Source of the DNA: JAHEFU01 sp041395205
GTDB taxonomy: Bacteria > 4484-113 > JAFGCY01
Direction: 5' to 3'
NCBI GenBank assembly: GCA_041395205.1
Contig: JAWLAZ010000001.1
Coordinates: forward strand, 744,001 to 808,000
Length of the DNA stretch: 64,000 bases
In this document: positions 7,846 to 16,156 of the stretch, piece by piece
Numbering within the stretch: the stretch's first letter is position 1
How the letters are laid out: the number at the start of each line of letters is the position of its first letter
Made by a program: the position numbers and the translations under genes
Notes under the pieces: generated by a model
The model's database searches: none
What the model saw: only the letters and a program-made list of their open reading frames with translations
Told to the model about the DNA's origin: nothing

Positions 7846-7851
7846 TTATAT
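7846..7851 (+). promoter_or_regulatory. -10-like box 6 nt before a start codon (leaderless pattern)
   Basis: TTATAT at 7846-7851, six nt, then ATG 7858, with no Shine-Dalgarno. No -35 is evident. Confidence 0.45.
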
Positions 7852-7857
7852 TTTGAC

Positions 7858-8217
7858 ATGGCGTCAAGTCAGCAGCAGGTTGAACCGGACCGGATCAGCT
7901 GGATCTATGCCAGTGAGCAGCAGCGGCGGATTGAGCAGCTGAGCACGGAGCTGGAGGAAGTCCGGCTGCGCTCGCGGCTTGAGCTGGACAAGGCCCAGTC
8001 GCTGATCTGGCTGCTGGCCGTGCGCTATGAGCAGCTGCGCCGCGCCGAACCTGACCGCGAACAGGCCACGCAGCAGGCCCTGCAGGCAGAGAGCGATGCC
8101 CGCACCCGCCGCCTGCATTCTCGGCTGCTCGGCAGCCTGGCCCTCGTCAACATGCTCTTCCTCGCAGTGCTCACCGCCGTCAACTGGGATGGCCTGAGCC
8201 GCCTGCTCAGCCGCTGA
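7858..8217 (+). CDS. Small coiled-coil protein with a C-terminal membrane segment
   Basis: A 119-residue protein. I start it at ATG 7858 rather than the upstream in-frame TTG 7801: TTATAT lies exactly 6 nt before 7858, as at other probable leaderless starts here. Residues about 18-85 are a long charged coiled coil (QQRRIEQLSTELEEVRLRSR, then ELDKAQSLIWLLAVRYEQLR). Residues about 90-110 form one membrane helix (LLGSLALVNMLFLAVLTAV). Like the 7390-7755 protein it has a cytoplasmic coiled coil and a tail anchor. It lies just upstream of the tonB-exbB-exbD operon. Function unknown. Confidence 0.6.
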   Translation: MASSQQQVEPDRISWIYASEQQRRIEQLSTELEEVRLRSRLELDKAQSLIWLLAVRYEQLRRAEPDREQATQQALQAESDARTRRLHSRLLGSLALVNMLFLAVLTAVNWDGLSRLLSR

Positions 8218-8340
8218 AGGCACGGGCACCGCTGCCCGGCATGCAACACTCAGGCCCGGATTGCGTCCTGATGGCATGCGAATTTACATGTTCGCCCGGC
8301 ACTCCGAATATCTTATGTACCCAAGGGTGCCGCATTGAGC

Positions 8341-9483
8341 ATGAACGAGTACAGGCTGGAGACCGGGCCGCACAGTCCGGCGCATGAACGCAGGCGCAAC
8401 CTGCTGTTCCTGCTCGGCTCGATCCTGCTCAACGTGCTCGTGATCCTGCTGCTGCCGGCGCTCAGCCGCCCGCTGCAGTTCCCCGTGGTCTTCCAGGTGG
8501 AGCTGATCGATCCCAGTGAGCCCGTCCCACCGAAGCCGCAGATCCCGCTCCTGATCCCAACCGAGGATGCACTGACCGCCCAGGCCAGCGGTGCCCAGTC
8601 GGATGCCGCGACCATGCAGAATCCGCTGCAGGCACCGGTGCACAGTTCGGCCCCGACCAATGATTCCAGCCAGGCCAATACCCGGCCCAGCACGGATCCG
8701 AGCAGCAGCGGGCAGACACCGCAGCCGGGCCAGGCCAGCAACAGCTCCAGCCTCACCCAGGTGCCGCAGACGAACACCGAGCAGCCCAACCAGAGCACGC
8801 AGGTCAACACCGCGCGCCCGGTGAAGACGCAGCAGTCCCCGGAGAAGGTCAAGCCGGCCGGCGAGGGCAGTCCCTCGCGCGTGGATGTCGAGCCCTCGCA
8901 GAAGCAGGCCGACCCCGCCACGAATGAGCCGGCTGTCAACGTGAACACCAACGCCCCGGCGCGGCCCGTTGACAAGGCCACGCAGCCCAGCGCCAAGGAT
9001 CAGGCCGAGCAGCACAGCCCGGATGTCAAGGTCCCGGACAAGCCCTCCAACAATGACAACGAACCGTCCGTGACGGTCTCACCGGACAACAACCCGCAGG
9101 TCAATGTCAGCGCTGACAAACCCAACAGTGAGACCACCGGTGCCCCGGCCAGCGGTCCGCCGGCCGGACCGCCCGGGCCGAGTGAGTCCGAGCTGAACAT
9201 CCTCGGTGACTACGGCGATGCGGCCCGCAAGAAGATCCGCCGGCTGGTGCGCACACCGGAGCGCGCGCGCGAGCGAGACATCAAGGGCCCGGTGACCTTC
9301 GAGTTCGAGGTGGACCGCAATGGCAACCTGCTGAGCGTCAGGGCGATCGAGAGCCCGCACAAGATCCTTGAGCAGGAATGCTTCGAGGCCACGCGCGTGG
9401 CCGCGCCCTTCGGCAAGTTCCCGCCGGAGGTCAGTGTCAAGAGCTGGAAGTTCCGCATGAAGCTCGAGTTTCCCATCGTCTGA
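8341..9483 (+). CDS. TonB/TolA-family energy transducer
   Basis: A 380-residue protein with one N-terminal membrane helix (residues about 20-42, LLFLLGSILLNVLVILLLP). A low-complexity periplasmic linker of about 220 residues follows, rich in P, S, N, Q and T. The last 85 residues form a TonB/TolA C-terminal-type domain (KIRRLVRTPERARERDIKG, then TFEFEVDRNGNLLSVRAIES and KSWKFRMKLEF). ATG 8341 is chosen over in-frame TTG 8335; the ribosome-binding site is weak (AGGGTG). It is followed after 24 nt by exbB- and exbD-type genes, the proton channel that energises such proteins. The linker lacks the Pro-Lys/Pro-Glu repeats of classical TonB. Confidence 0.82.
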   Translation: MNEYRLETGPHSPAHERRRNLLFLLGSILLNVLVILLLPALSRPLQFPVVFQVELIDPSEPVPPKPQIPLLIPTEDALTAQASGAQSDAATMQNPLQAPVHSSAPTNDSSQANTRPSTDPSSSGQTPQPGQASNSSSLTQVPQTNTEQPNQSTQVNTARPVKTQQSPEKVKPAGEGSPSRVDVEPSQKQADPATNEPAVNVNTNAPARPVDKATQPSAKDQAEQHSPDVKVPDKPSNNDNEPSVTVSPDNNPQVNVSADKPNSETTGAPASGPPAGPPGPSESELNILGDYGDAARKKIRRLVRTPERARERDIKGPVTFEFEVDRNGNLLSVRAIESPHKILEQECFEATRVAAPFGKFPPEVSVKSWKFRMKLEFPIV

Positions 9484-9507
9484 GGCCCGTGTGGGCAAGG
9501 AGAGTCT

Positions 9508-10134
9508 GTGTTCCTCGTGATAAACGGTCTGGAGTGGTTCAGCAAGGGCGGCTGGGCGATGTACCCGCTGGCCCTGATCTCGCTGTACACCGTGTTCGTG
9601 ATCCTCAACCGGCTGTACTTCTTCTCGCGCTTCATTCCCGAGACTGACAACGAACTGGAGAACGTGCTGCGCGGCACCGCGCTGCTGCCGGAGCGCCTCA
9701 ACGGCGAACTGGCACCGCTGCTGGCCCGCGGCATGCATGAGGGCCGCATCGACCGCCGCCGGGCCGAGCTCGCGGTGGAGCAGGAACTGCTGGAAGGCAT
9801 GCAGTTCCTCAACTCGCTGGACACGGTCACGCAGGTCGCGCCGATGTTCGGGCTGATCGGCACCGTGACCGGCATGGTGCAGACCTTCCGCACCGTGGCC
9901 GAACTGCAGGGCCAGGTCAATCCCTCGGTGCTGGCCGGCGGGATCTGGGAAGCGCTCCTGACAACGGTGGCGGGCCTGATGATCGCCATTCCGGCGGTGA
10001 TCGCCTTCCGCTTCTTCCGCAGCCGCCTGCTGCGCTGGCAGAACCACCTGAACACCGTGGTTGACGACTGCATGAAGATCACGGCCGAGCGCGGACCGCT
10101 GCGCATCGCGGCCGCGGAAGGCGGTGAGGGCTGA
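9508..10134 (+). CDS. MotA/TolQ/ExbB-family proton channel protein
   Basis: A 208-residue inner-membrane protein with three membrane segments: residues about 12-32, 105-130 and 150-170. The family signature spans the second and third (VAPMFGLIGTVTGMVQTFRTV, then GGIWEALLTTVAGLMIAIPAVIAF). It forms the stator/proton channel with ExbD/TolR and energises the TonB-like protein encoded just upstream. The GTG start at 9508 has AAGGAG at 9497-9502, 5 nt upstream. The stop overlaps the next gene's start (TGATG). TolQ and ExbB cannot be distinguished by eye. Confidence 0.92.
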   Translation: MFLVINGLEWFSKGGWAMYPLALISLYTVFVILNRLYFFSRFIPETDNELENVLRGTALLPERLNGELAPLLARGMHEGRIDRRRAELAVEQELLEGMQFLNSLDTVTQVAPMFGLIGTVTGMVQTFRTVAELQGQVNPSVLAGGIWEALLTTVAGLMIAIPAVIAFRFFRSRLLRWQNHLNTVVDDCMKITAERGPLRIAAAEGGEG

Positions 10135-10544
10135 TGCGCGTCAGCCAGATGCTGGAAAGCGGCGGCGGGCTGCCCTTCGCGCCGATGCTGGACGTGATCT
10201 TCCTGCTGCTGATCTTCTTCATGCTGATCACGCGCTACCTGCCGCCCTCGCTCTCGGTGACGCTGCCCGAGGCCAGCTCGGCGGCAGTTGACGACCGGCC
10301 CTCGGTGATGATCAGCATTGACGAGGACGGGATGCTGGCGGTGGATGGCGTGGAGTACCAGTGGGAGGCCCTGCCGCGGCTGTTTGCGGGCAGCGACCCC
10401 GAGACCAGCGTGCGCATCGCCGCCGACCGCGGCACTGACTATGAACTGGTGGTGCGGGCCATGGACGCGGCGGGCCAGGCCGGCCTGACGCACATCGCCC
10501 TCGAGACGGAACCCGGCGCACATGCCGCCGGGGCAGGAAACTGA
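10134..10544 (+). CDS. ExbD/TolR-family protein
   Basis: A 136-residue protein with one N-terminal membrane helix (APMLDVIFLLLIFFMLITRYL). The conserved Asp of the PMLDVIFLLLIFF motif is the proton-carrying residue in this family. A periplasmic domain follows, with the usual VxIxxDxxTxYxxVVxxMDxxxxAG pattern (VRIAADRGTDYELVVRAMDA, GLTHIALET). It is coupled to the ExbB-type gene by a TGATG overlap. About 50 nt later comes a membrane-anchored propeller-like protein that probably belongs to the same operon. Confidence 0.92.
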   Translation: MRVSQMLESGGGLPFAPMLDVIFLLLIFFMLITRYLPPSLSVTLPEASSAAVDDRPSVMISIDEDGMLAVDGVEYQWEALPRLFAGSDPETSVRIAADRGTDYELVVRAMDAAGQAGLTHIALETEPGAHAAGAGN

Positions 10545-10597
10545 CAACGCAATGAGACCGGTCCGCGCAGCCGCGCGGGACCGCAGGAGGATGCAAG

Positions 10598-12070
10598 GTG
10601 GGATACGGTCCCGGCTCCTACAACGGGAAACAGGACTTGCTGGAACAGCTGCGAGCCAAGCGCCGCAGGCGCCAGGCGCGGCTGCTGGCGTTCTCGATCC
10701 TGGCAACCGCCGGCGTGCTGCTGGTGGTGGTGCTGGCGATCGGGCTGAGGAGCTGCGTCGGCGGCGGCGGCGGCGAGCAGCAGCTTGCGGTGGAGGGCAT
10801 CCCCAGCGAGGCCCGGACCACGGCCAGCAGTGAGGCGGGCGAGATCGGCATCCGTCCGGCGCCGCTGCATGTCGCGCTCGGCAGTGAGTACCTGATCGGT
10901 GCGATGCCGGCGGAGGATGACGGGGGCAGCGTCGGGATGCTCACGGCCTGGGGCATCGCCAACGGCCGCCAGGCCTGGGAGGTCCCGCTCGGCGAGCCGC
11001 TCAGCGGCGTGGTCGTCAGCGGTGGCAACGCCATCGTGCATCGTGAGGATGACAACGGCTTCACGGCGCGGGCCTACCGGCTCACGGACGGCATCCAGGC
11101 CTGGGAACTCAGCATCCCCGGGGCGCAGAACATCAGCATCAGCAATGACGATGCACGCATGGCACTGGCCTACAGCCTCGCGGACGGCTACCGCATCGCG
11201 ATCTATGACACCGTGCAGGGCGTGAAGAGCAGCGGCAAGATGCTGCAGGGCGCGGACGCCGCCACCGACCTGAGCCGCATGAACATGCGCTTCATCGGCA
11301 CGCAGCTGCTCTACACCGTGGACCGCACGGTCGGCGTGCTGGACTTCGAGAAGGACCGGCACTGGGCCGAGACCGGCAGCGCGCAGGTGATCATCGCCAG
11401 CCCCGATCCCGCCAACGGCCAGGTCTACGTGCTGAGCTGGGGCAATGGCAGCAACAGTCTCGTGCTGCACGTGCGCGACATCGCCAGCGGCAGCGGCAAG
11501 GAGCTGGACCGCTTCGAGACCACGGCGGACGCCCTGGTGATGGTGGCTGACGACGGCTACCTGCTGCTGGCCTGCTCGGACGAGACGGGACCCGGCCAGT
11601 TCAACTCCACGGTGCGGCTCTTCCGCCGTGACAAGAGCGAGACCTATGTGCGCCAGAGCATCGAGGGCGCGCGCGTCGAGGATGCCATGCCGCTGGCCAG
11701 CGGGGTGTTCGTGCTCGGGCTGAACCGCAGCACGGGCAACCCGGACAGCCCCGTGAGCGGCGGCGAACTGCATCTCGTGAACGCCACGGACGGCAGCGTG
11801 ACGCTCTTCGAGCAGATGCGTGACAACGTGGAGTACACCATCCGCTTCGGGGAGGACCGGCTGGTGCTGCTTGACAACGGTGAGATCCGCCGCGTGGAGC
11901 TTGCCAATTCACGTGCCGTGCGTGTGCGGCGCACCGACTTCCCGGCGCTGGAGCCGCTGTTCAGCCCGCAGATGGACGTGCTCGGCGTGCTCAGCCGGCC
12001 CGTCGGCAGCGAACCGGGCAGTCCCGGCAGCCGCATGCAGGCCGTGATCTTCCGCGAACAGGCTCCCTGA
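10598..12070 (+). CDS. Membrane-anchored beta-propeller-like protein in the tonB/exbBD operon
   Basis: A 490-residue protein. After a basic N-terminus there is one membrane helix (residues about 28-50, LLAFSILATAGVLLVVVLAIGL), then a glycine hinge and a periplasmic domain of about 430 residues. That domain has repeating strand patterns typical of a PQQ/WD-like propeller: TAWGIANGRQAWEVPLGEPL, YRLTDGIQAWELSIPG and VGVLDFEKDRHWAETGSAQV. GTG 10598 has AGGAGG about 8 nt upstream. In Tol-Pal systems the periplasmic propeller is soluble TolB; here a tethered propeller takes that gene position and no Pal is seen. A role with the preceding channel is inferred from operon position. The gene converges on fabF with a 6-nt gap. 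Confidence 0.72.
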   Translation: MGYGPGSYNGKQDLLEQLRAKRRRRQARLLAFSILATAGVLLVVVLAIGLRSCVGGGGGEQQLAVEGIPSEARTTASSEAGEIGIRPAPLHVALGSEYLIGAMPAEDDGGSVGMLTAWGIANGRQAWEVPLGEPLSGVVVSGGNAIVHREDDNGFTARAYRLTDGIQAWELSIPGAQNISISNDDARMALAYSLADGYRIAIYDTVQGVKSSGKMLQGADAATDLSRMNMRFIGTQLLYTVDRTVGVLDFEKDRHWAETGSAQVIIASPDPANGQVYVLSWGNGSNSLVLHVRDIASGSGKELDRFETTADALVMVADDGYLLLACSDETGPGQFNSTVRLFRRDKSETYVRQSIEGARVEDAMPLASGVFVLGLNRSTGNPDSPVSGGELHLVNATDGSVTLFEQMRDNVEYTIRFGEDRLVLLDNGEIRRVELANSRAVRVRRTDFPALEPLFSPQMDVLGVLSRPVGSEPGSPGSRMQAVIFREQAP

Positions 12071-12076
12071 TCAGCT

Positions 12077-13321
12077 TCAGGCGCGGCGGAACAGCAGCAC
12101 GGCGTTCTGGCCACCGAAGCCGAAGGTGTTGCACATCGTGTAGTCGCCGCTGAAGGGCACGGCCTCGTTGGGCACGTAGTCCAGGTCGCAGTCCGGGTCC
12201 GCTTCGTCGTAGTTGATCGTCGGCGGCAGCTCATTGCGCTCGAAGGCCTTGATGCTGAGGATGCCCTCGATCGCGGCCGCCGCGCCGAGCAGGTGCCCGT
12301 GCATGGACTTCGTCGAGGAGACCTTCAGCCTGTAGGCATGGTCGCCGAACACGGCCTTGATCGCCGCGGTCTCGGCCCGGTCATTGAGCGGGGTGCTCGT
12401 ACCGTGGGCGTTGACATAGGTCACTTCCTCGCGGCGGATCCCGGCATCCTCCATCGCCCACCGCATTGCCAGCTGCGCGCCGGCGCCGTCATCCGGCGGA
12501 GCCGTGACGTGATAGGCATCCGCGCTGGCACCGTAGCCGACAACCTCGGCATAGATCTTCGCATTGCGTGCCACGGCATGCTCCCATTCCTCGAGGATCA
12601 TCACGCCGCTGCCCTCACCCATCACGAAGCCGCTGCGGCGCTTCTCGAAGGGCCGGCTGCCCTTCTCGGGCTCGTCGTTGAAGTCGAAGGTCAGGGCCTT
12701 CAGCGTACTGAAGCCGCCGATGCCCACCTGGTTCAGCGCACTTTCCGTGCCGCCCGCGATCATCACGTCCGTGCGGCCGTGGCGGATCGCCAGTGCGGCC
12801 TCGCCGATGCTGTGGCCGCTTGTCGCACAGGCGCTGGTCACGCAGAAGCAGGGGCCGTGCACGCCCCATTCCTTGGCAACCACGCCGGCCGGCATGTTGG
12901 CAATCGCGTTGATGATGAAGAAGGGCGAGATGCGCTCGGCCCCCTTCTCGGCGGAGCGCATGATCTGCTCCTCGAGGGTGCGCAGGCCGCCGATCCCGCT
13001 GCCGATGTACACGCCGGTGCGGGTCTTCAGCTCGCCCTCGAAGCTGATCCCGCTGTCGAGCACCGCCATCCTCGCGGCCGCGGTGGCCTGCAGGATGCTC
13101 TGCTCCAGGCGGCGCGCATCACGCGGTTCCACGAAGTACGAGGGCGCGTCGAAGTCCGGGCATTCCGCGCCGATCTGGCAGGGGAAGGCCGCGGGATCGA
13201 AGCCCTTGATGCGCGTGACACAGCTCTTCCCGGCGAACACGCTGTCGGTCAGCACATCCACGCCGGCCCCGAAGCCGCACACGGCACCCATGCCGGTCAC
13301 TGCTACTCTGCGTCGTTCCAT
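12077..13321 (-). CDS. fabF: Beta-ketoacyl-ACP synthase II
   Basis: Condenses acyl-ACP with malonyl-ACP in fatty-acid elongation. The 414-residue length is normal. The Cys-His-His triad is visible: SACATSGHSIGEA (nucleophile Cys at about 165), NAHGTSTPLND and KSMHGHLLGAAAA. A Gly-rich C-terminus (NTFGFGGQNA) closes the thiolase fold. GAGGAGAG precedes the ATG. It is the last gene of plsX-fabH-fabD-fabG-fabF, 17 nt after fabG. The acyl carrier protein gene that often lies between fabG and fabF is missing and must be elsewhere. Confidence 0.97.
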   Translation of the reverse strand: MERRRVAVTGMGAVCGFGAGVDVLTDSVFAGKSCVTRIKGFDPAAFPCQIGAECPDFDAPSYFVEPRDARRLEQSILQATAAARMAVLDSGISFEGELKTRTGVYIGSGIGGLRTLEEQIMRSAEKGAERISPFFIINAIANMPAGVVAKEWGVHGPCFCVTSACATSGHSIGEAALAIRHGRTDVMIAGGTESALNQVGIGGFSTLKALTFDFNDEPEKGSRPFEKRRSGFVMGEGSGVMILEEWEHAVARNAKIYAEVVGYGASADAYHVTAPPDDGAGAQLAMRWAMEDAGIRREEVTYVNAHGTSTPLNDRAETAAIKAVFGDHAYRLKVSSTKSMHGHLLGAAAAIEGILSIKAFERNELPPTINYDEADPDCDLDYVPNEAVPFSGDYTMCNTFGFGGQNAVLLFRRA

Positions 13322-13338
13322 GTCTCTCTCCTCAGTCC

Positions 13339-14097
13339 TCAGGCCGGGTAGCCGCCGCCATTGACATGCAGGCAGGCTCCCGAGACGTACGATGCATCCG
13401 GCCCGGCGAGGAACAGCACGCAGGCCGCCACCTCCTCCGGGCTGCCGAAGCGGGCCAGCGGGATGCGGCTCACGAAGTCCGCCCGCAGCTCCGCGCTCAG
13501 GTCCTCAGTCATGCCGGTGTCCACGAGCCCCGGCACCACGCAGTTCACGCGGATCGCCTTCGGCCCGTATTCCAGTGCCAGGCTGCGCGTCAGGCTGACG
13601 ACGCCGCCCTTCGCCGCGCTGTAGTTGGCCTGTCCGGCACTGCCGGCGAAGGCCGCCACGCTGGCGATGTTGACGATCGAGCCGCCGCCCTTGCGCATCA
13701 TGGCGATCGCACTGCGGCAGCAGTAGAACACACCGTCGAGGTTGACGGCCAGCGCGCTGCGCCACTGCTCATCCTTCATCAGCAGGGCCAGGCCGTCCAG
13801 CCGCGCCCCCGCATTGTTGACGAGGATGTCGAGCCGGCCGCACAGCTGCTTCAGCTCGGCGAAGCCGGCATTCACGGCGGCGCTGTCACTGACGTCGAAC
13901 TGCAGCGTGCGGGCCCTGCCGCCGCTCGCGCTGATTGCATCCACAAGCTCACCGGCCGCATCAGCGCTGTCCAGATAGTTGACGACGACCTCGGCTCCGG
14001 CCGCCGCCAGCCGCCGGGCGCTGGCCGCGCCGATGCCGGTGCCGCCGCCGGTCACGAGCGCCACCAGGCCATTCAGGGGCAGGGCTGCTTCGCTCAT
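13339..14097 (-). CDS. fabG: 3-oxoacyl-ACP reductase
   Basis: NADPH-dependent short-chain dehydrogenase reducing 3-oxoacyl-ACP. The 252-residue protein has the nucleotide motif TGGGTGIGAASARRLAAAG at about residues 16-34, NNAG, the catalytic YSAAK (NYSAAKGGVVSLTRSLALEYG), and the usual C-terminal VNGGG. It starts within the fabD stop (4-nt overlap). Many short-chain dehydrogenases look alike; the assignment as FabG rests on the operon. Confidence 0.94.
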   Translation of the reverse strand: MSEAALPLNGLVALVTGGGTGIGAASARRLAAAGAEVVVNYLDSADAAGELVDAISASGGRARTLQFDVSDSAAVNAGFAELKQLCGRLDILVNNAGARLDGLALLMKDEQWRSALAVNLDGVFYCCRSAIAMMRKGGGSIVNIASVAAFAGSAGQANYSAAKGGVVSLTRSLALEYGPKAIRVNCVVPGLVDTGMTEDLSAELRADFVSRIPLARFGSPEEVAACVLFLAGPDASYVSGACLHVNGGGYPA

Positions 14098-15041
14098 GCC
14101 GCACCTCCCAGCCAGCTGCTGAGCCCCTCGGCATCAGCACGCGTGTCGATATTGTATGTACGGATCTCACGGTCCGTCTTCACGGTCAGCATGCGCAGCA
14201 CCTTGCCGGGGCCGAGCTCCAGCAGGCTGTCCACGCCCATGCTGCGGAAGCGCGCGATGCTGTCGGTCCAGCGCACCGGGTTGAAGATCTGCGCGTGCAG
14301 GTGCATTGCATACTGCGCGGGGTCAGCCGGATAGGGCTCGACCGTCAGGTTGGCAATCACCGGCAGCGCGGTCGCGCTGAAGGATGTTTCCTGCAGCATG
14401 GGCAGCAGGGCATCCGCCGCCGGGGTCATCAGTTCACAGTGGAAGGGTGCGCTGACCGGCAGCTCGACCACACGCTTGGCCCCGGCTGCGCTGTAGCGCT
14501 CCATCGCGGCATGCACGGCATCGGCATGCCCGCTGACAACGGTCTGCTCGGGGCTGTTGAAGTTGGCCTCCGCCAGCACGCGGCCGGGCAGGGCCGTCCG
14601 CACTTCAGCGTCTATCTCACGGATCCGCGCGGGCTCCAGCCCGATCACGGCCGCCATCGCACCTGTGCCGGCCGGCACGGCGTCCTGCATCAGTTCACCG
14701 CGGCGGCGCACGATGCGCAGGGCACTCTCCAGCGGCAGGGCCCCGGCGGCCACGAGTGCGCTGTACTCACCGAGGCTGTGCCCGGCCATGCAGCGGATCT
14801 CCGGCAGCTCGGCTGCCAGGGCGCGGAAGATGGCAATCGAGCAGGCGAGGATCGCCGGCTGCTGGTTGCTCGTGAGCCGCAGCTCATCCTCCGGTCCCTC
14901 GAAGCACAGCCGCGAGAGCGGAAAGCCCAGTGCTGCGTCCGCCTCGGCGAAGGTGCGCGCCGCCTCAGGATGGTCCAGCCAGTCCTGGCCCATCCCGATG
15001 CGCTGGCTGCCCTGTCCCGGGAACACCACTGCCAGACTCAT
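14094..15041 (-). CDS. fabD: Malonyl-CoA:ACP transacylase
   Basis: Loads malonyl groups onto ACP. A 315-residue protein with FPGQGSQRIGMG at the N-terminus, the nucleophile elbow GHSLGEYSALVAAGAL (Ser about 92), a central Arg-containing strand, and the His-containing PFHCELMTPA. I place the start at ATG 15041, which has AGGAG 7 nt upstream; the open frame continues about 16 codons further without family similarity. It overlaps fabG by 4 nt and follows fabH by 57 nt. Confidence 0.96.
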   Translation of the reverse strand: MSLAVVFPGQGSQRIGMGQDWLDHPEAARTFAEADAALGFPLSRLCFEGPEDELRLTSNQQPAILACSIAIFRALAAELPEIRCMAGHSLGEYSALVAAGALPLESALRIVRRRGELMQDAVPAGTGAMAAVIGLEPARIREIDAEVRTALPGRVLAEANFNSPEQTVVSGHADAVHAAMERYSAAGAKRVVELPVSAPFHCELMTPAADALLPMLQETSFSATALPVIANLTVEPYPADPAQYAMHLHAQIFNPVRWTDSIARFRSMGVDSLLELGPGKVLRMLTVKTDREIRTYNIDTRADAEGLSSWLGGAA

Positions 15042-15098
15042 CCGTTTGCTCCTGCATAGTCCTGCATGTTCATCATCTTCTGCCTGCACGCCCGCGGC

Positions 15099-16115
15099 TC
15101 AGCCCGCGGCCAGTGGGTCGCCCCACTTGAGGTAGACCGCGCCCCAGGTGAAGCCGGCGCCGAAGGTCATCAGCACGACGTGCTGCCCCGTTGCCAGCTT
15201 GTTGTCCGTATACAGTTCATCAATGCCGATCGGGATCGTGCCCGAGGTCGTGTTGCCGTAGCGGTCGATGTTGACGACGAAGCGCTCCTCGGGCATCTTC
15301 AGGCGCTCACGCACGCTGTCGATGATGCGCTTGTTGGCCTGGTGCGGCACGAACCAGTCGATCTGCTCCGGCGAGAGCCCGGCCTGGGCGATCACGTCCT
15401 CCACGATGGCATTCATGGTGCGCACCGCATTGACGTAGACCTCGCGTCCGGACATGTGGATGTAGTGCCCGTGCCGGGCCAGGGAATCGGGGTTGGGCGG
15501 GTTGACGCTGCCGCCGTCCGGCTGCCAGAGCTTGTAGGCCAGCGAACCGTCCGCGCCGAGCACGAAGTTGCGCAGGCCAAAGCCCTCCGGGTTGTCAGCC
15601 GGGTCGACGGCCTCGAGCAGCACGGCCCCCGCCCCGTCACCGAAGAGCACGCAGGTGCTGCGGTCGGTGAAGTCGAGGATCGAGGTCATCTTCTCACTGC
15701 CGATCACGAGTGCGCGCCTGTTGACGCCGCTCGCGAGCATGCCGTATGCGAGGCTCAGGGCATAGATGAAGCCGCCGCAGGCCGCATTGACATCGAAGGC
15801 CCAGGCCGTGCGGTTGCCGAGATTCTCCTGGATGAAGTTCGCCGTGGCGGGGAAGATCCGGTCACCGGTGACGGTGGCGCAGATGATCAGATCCACCTCG
15901 GAGGCATCCACCCCGGCACGTTCCAGGCACTGCTGCGCGGCCTTCGTGCCCATGTCGGAATTGCGTTCCTCGGGGGCCGCGAAGCGCCGCTCACGAATGC
16001 CCGTGCGCTCCTGGATCCACTCATCACTGGTGTCCAGAAACTGGGCAAAATGGTCGTTCGTGAAGACCTTCTCAGGCAGGTAGCGGCCCGAGCTGCGTAT
16101 GACCACATCTTTCAT
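15099..16115 (-). CDS. fabH: Beta-ketoacyl-ACP synthase III
   Basis: Initiates fatty-acid synthesis by condensing an acyl-CoA (usually acetyl-CoA) with malonyl-ACP. A 338-residue protein with the catalytic Cys in NAACGGFIYALSLA (about residue 112), His in WFVPHQANKRII, and NTTSGTIPIGI plus TFGAGFTWGA carrying the remaining active-site segments. It lies 41 nt after plsX; that gap holds a 16-bp palindrome (16131-16146) and a CATAAT box that may drive fabHDGF separately. Confidence 0.96.
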   Translation of the reverse strand: MKDVVIRSSGRYLPEKVFTNDHFAQFLDTSDEWIQERTGIRERRFAAPEERNSDMGTKAAQQCLERAGVDASEVDLIICATVTGDRIFPATANFIQENLGNRTAWAFDVNAACGGFIYALSLAYGMLASGVNRRALVIGSEKMTSILDFTDRSTCVLFGDGAGAVLLEAVDPADNPEGFGLRNFVLGADGSLAYKLWQPDGGSVNPPNPDSLARHGHYIHMSGREVYVNAVRTMNAIVEDVIAQAGLSPEQIDWFVPHQANKRIIDSVRERLKMPEERFVVNIDRYGNTTSGTIPIGIDELYTDNKLATGQHVVLMTFGAGFTWGAVYLKWGDPLAAG

Positions 16116-16130
16116 AACGTGGGGAACATT

Positions 16131-16146
16131 ATGACACCAGTGTCAT
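16131..16146. promoter_or_regulatory. 16-bp perfect palindrome between plsX and fabH, possible operator
   Basis: ATGACAC-CA-GTGTCAT. Seven-base arms are perfectly inverted, with CATAAT (minus strand) abutting the fabH-proximal arm. Position and symmetry suggest a dimeric repressor site within the fatty-acid operon. It does not match the FapR or FabT consensus as I know them. Confidence 0.45.
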
Positions 16147-16156
16147 GCCGCATGCG

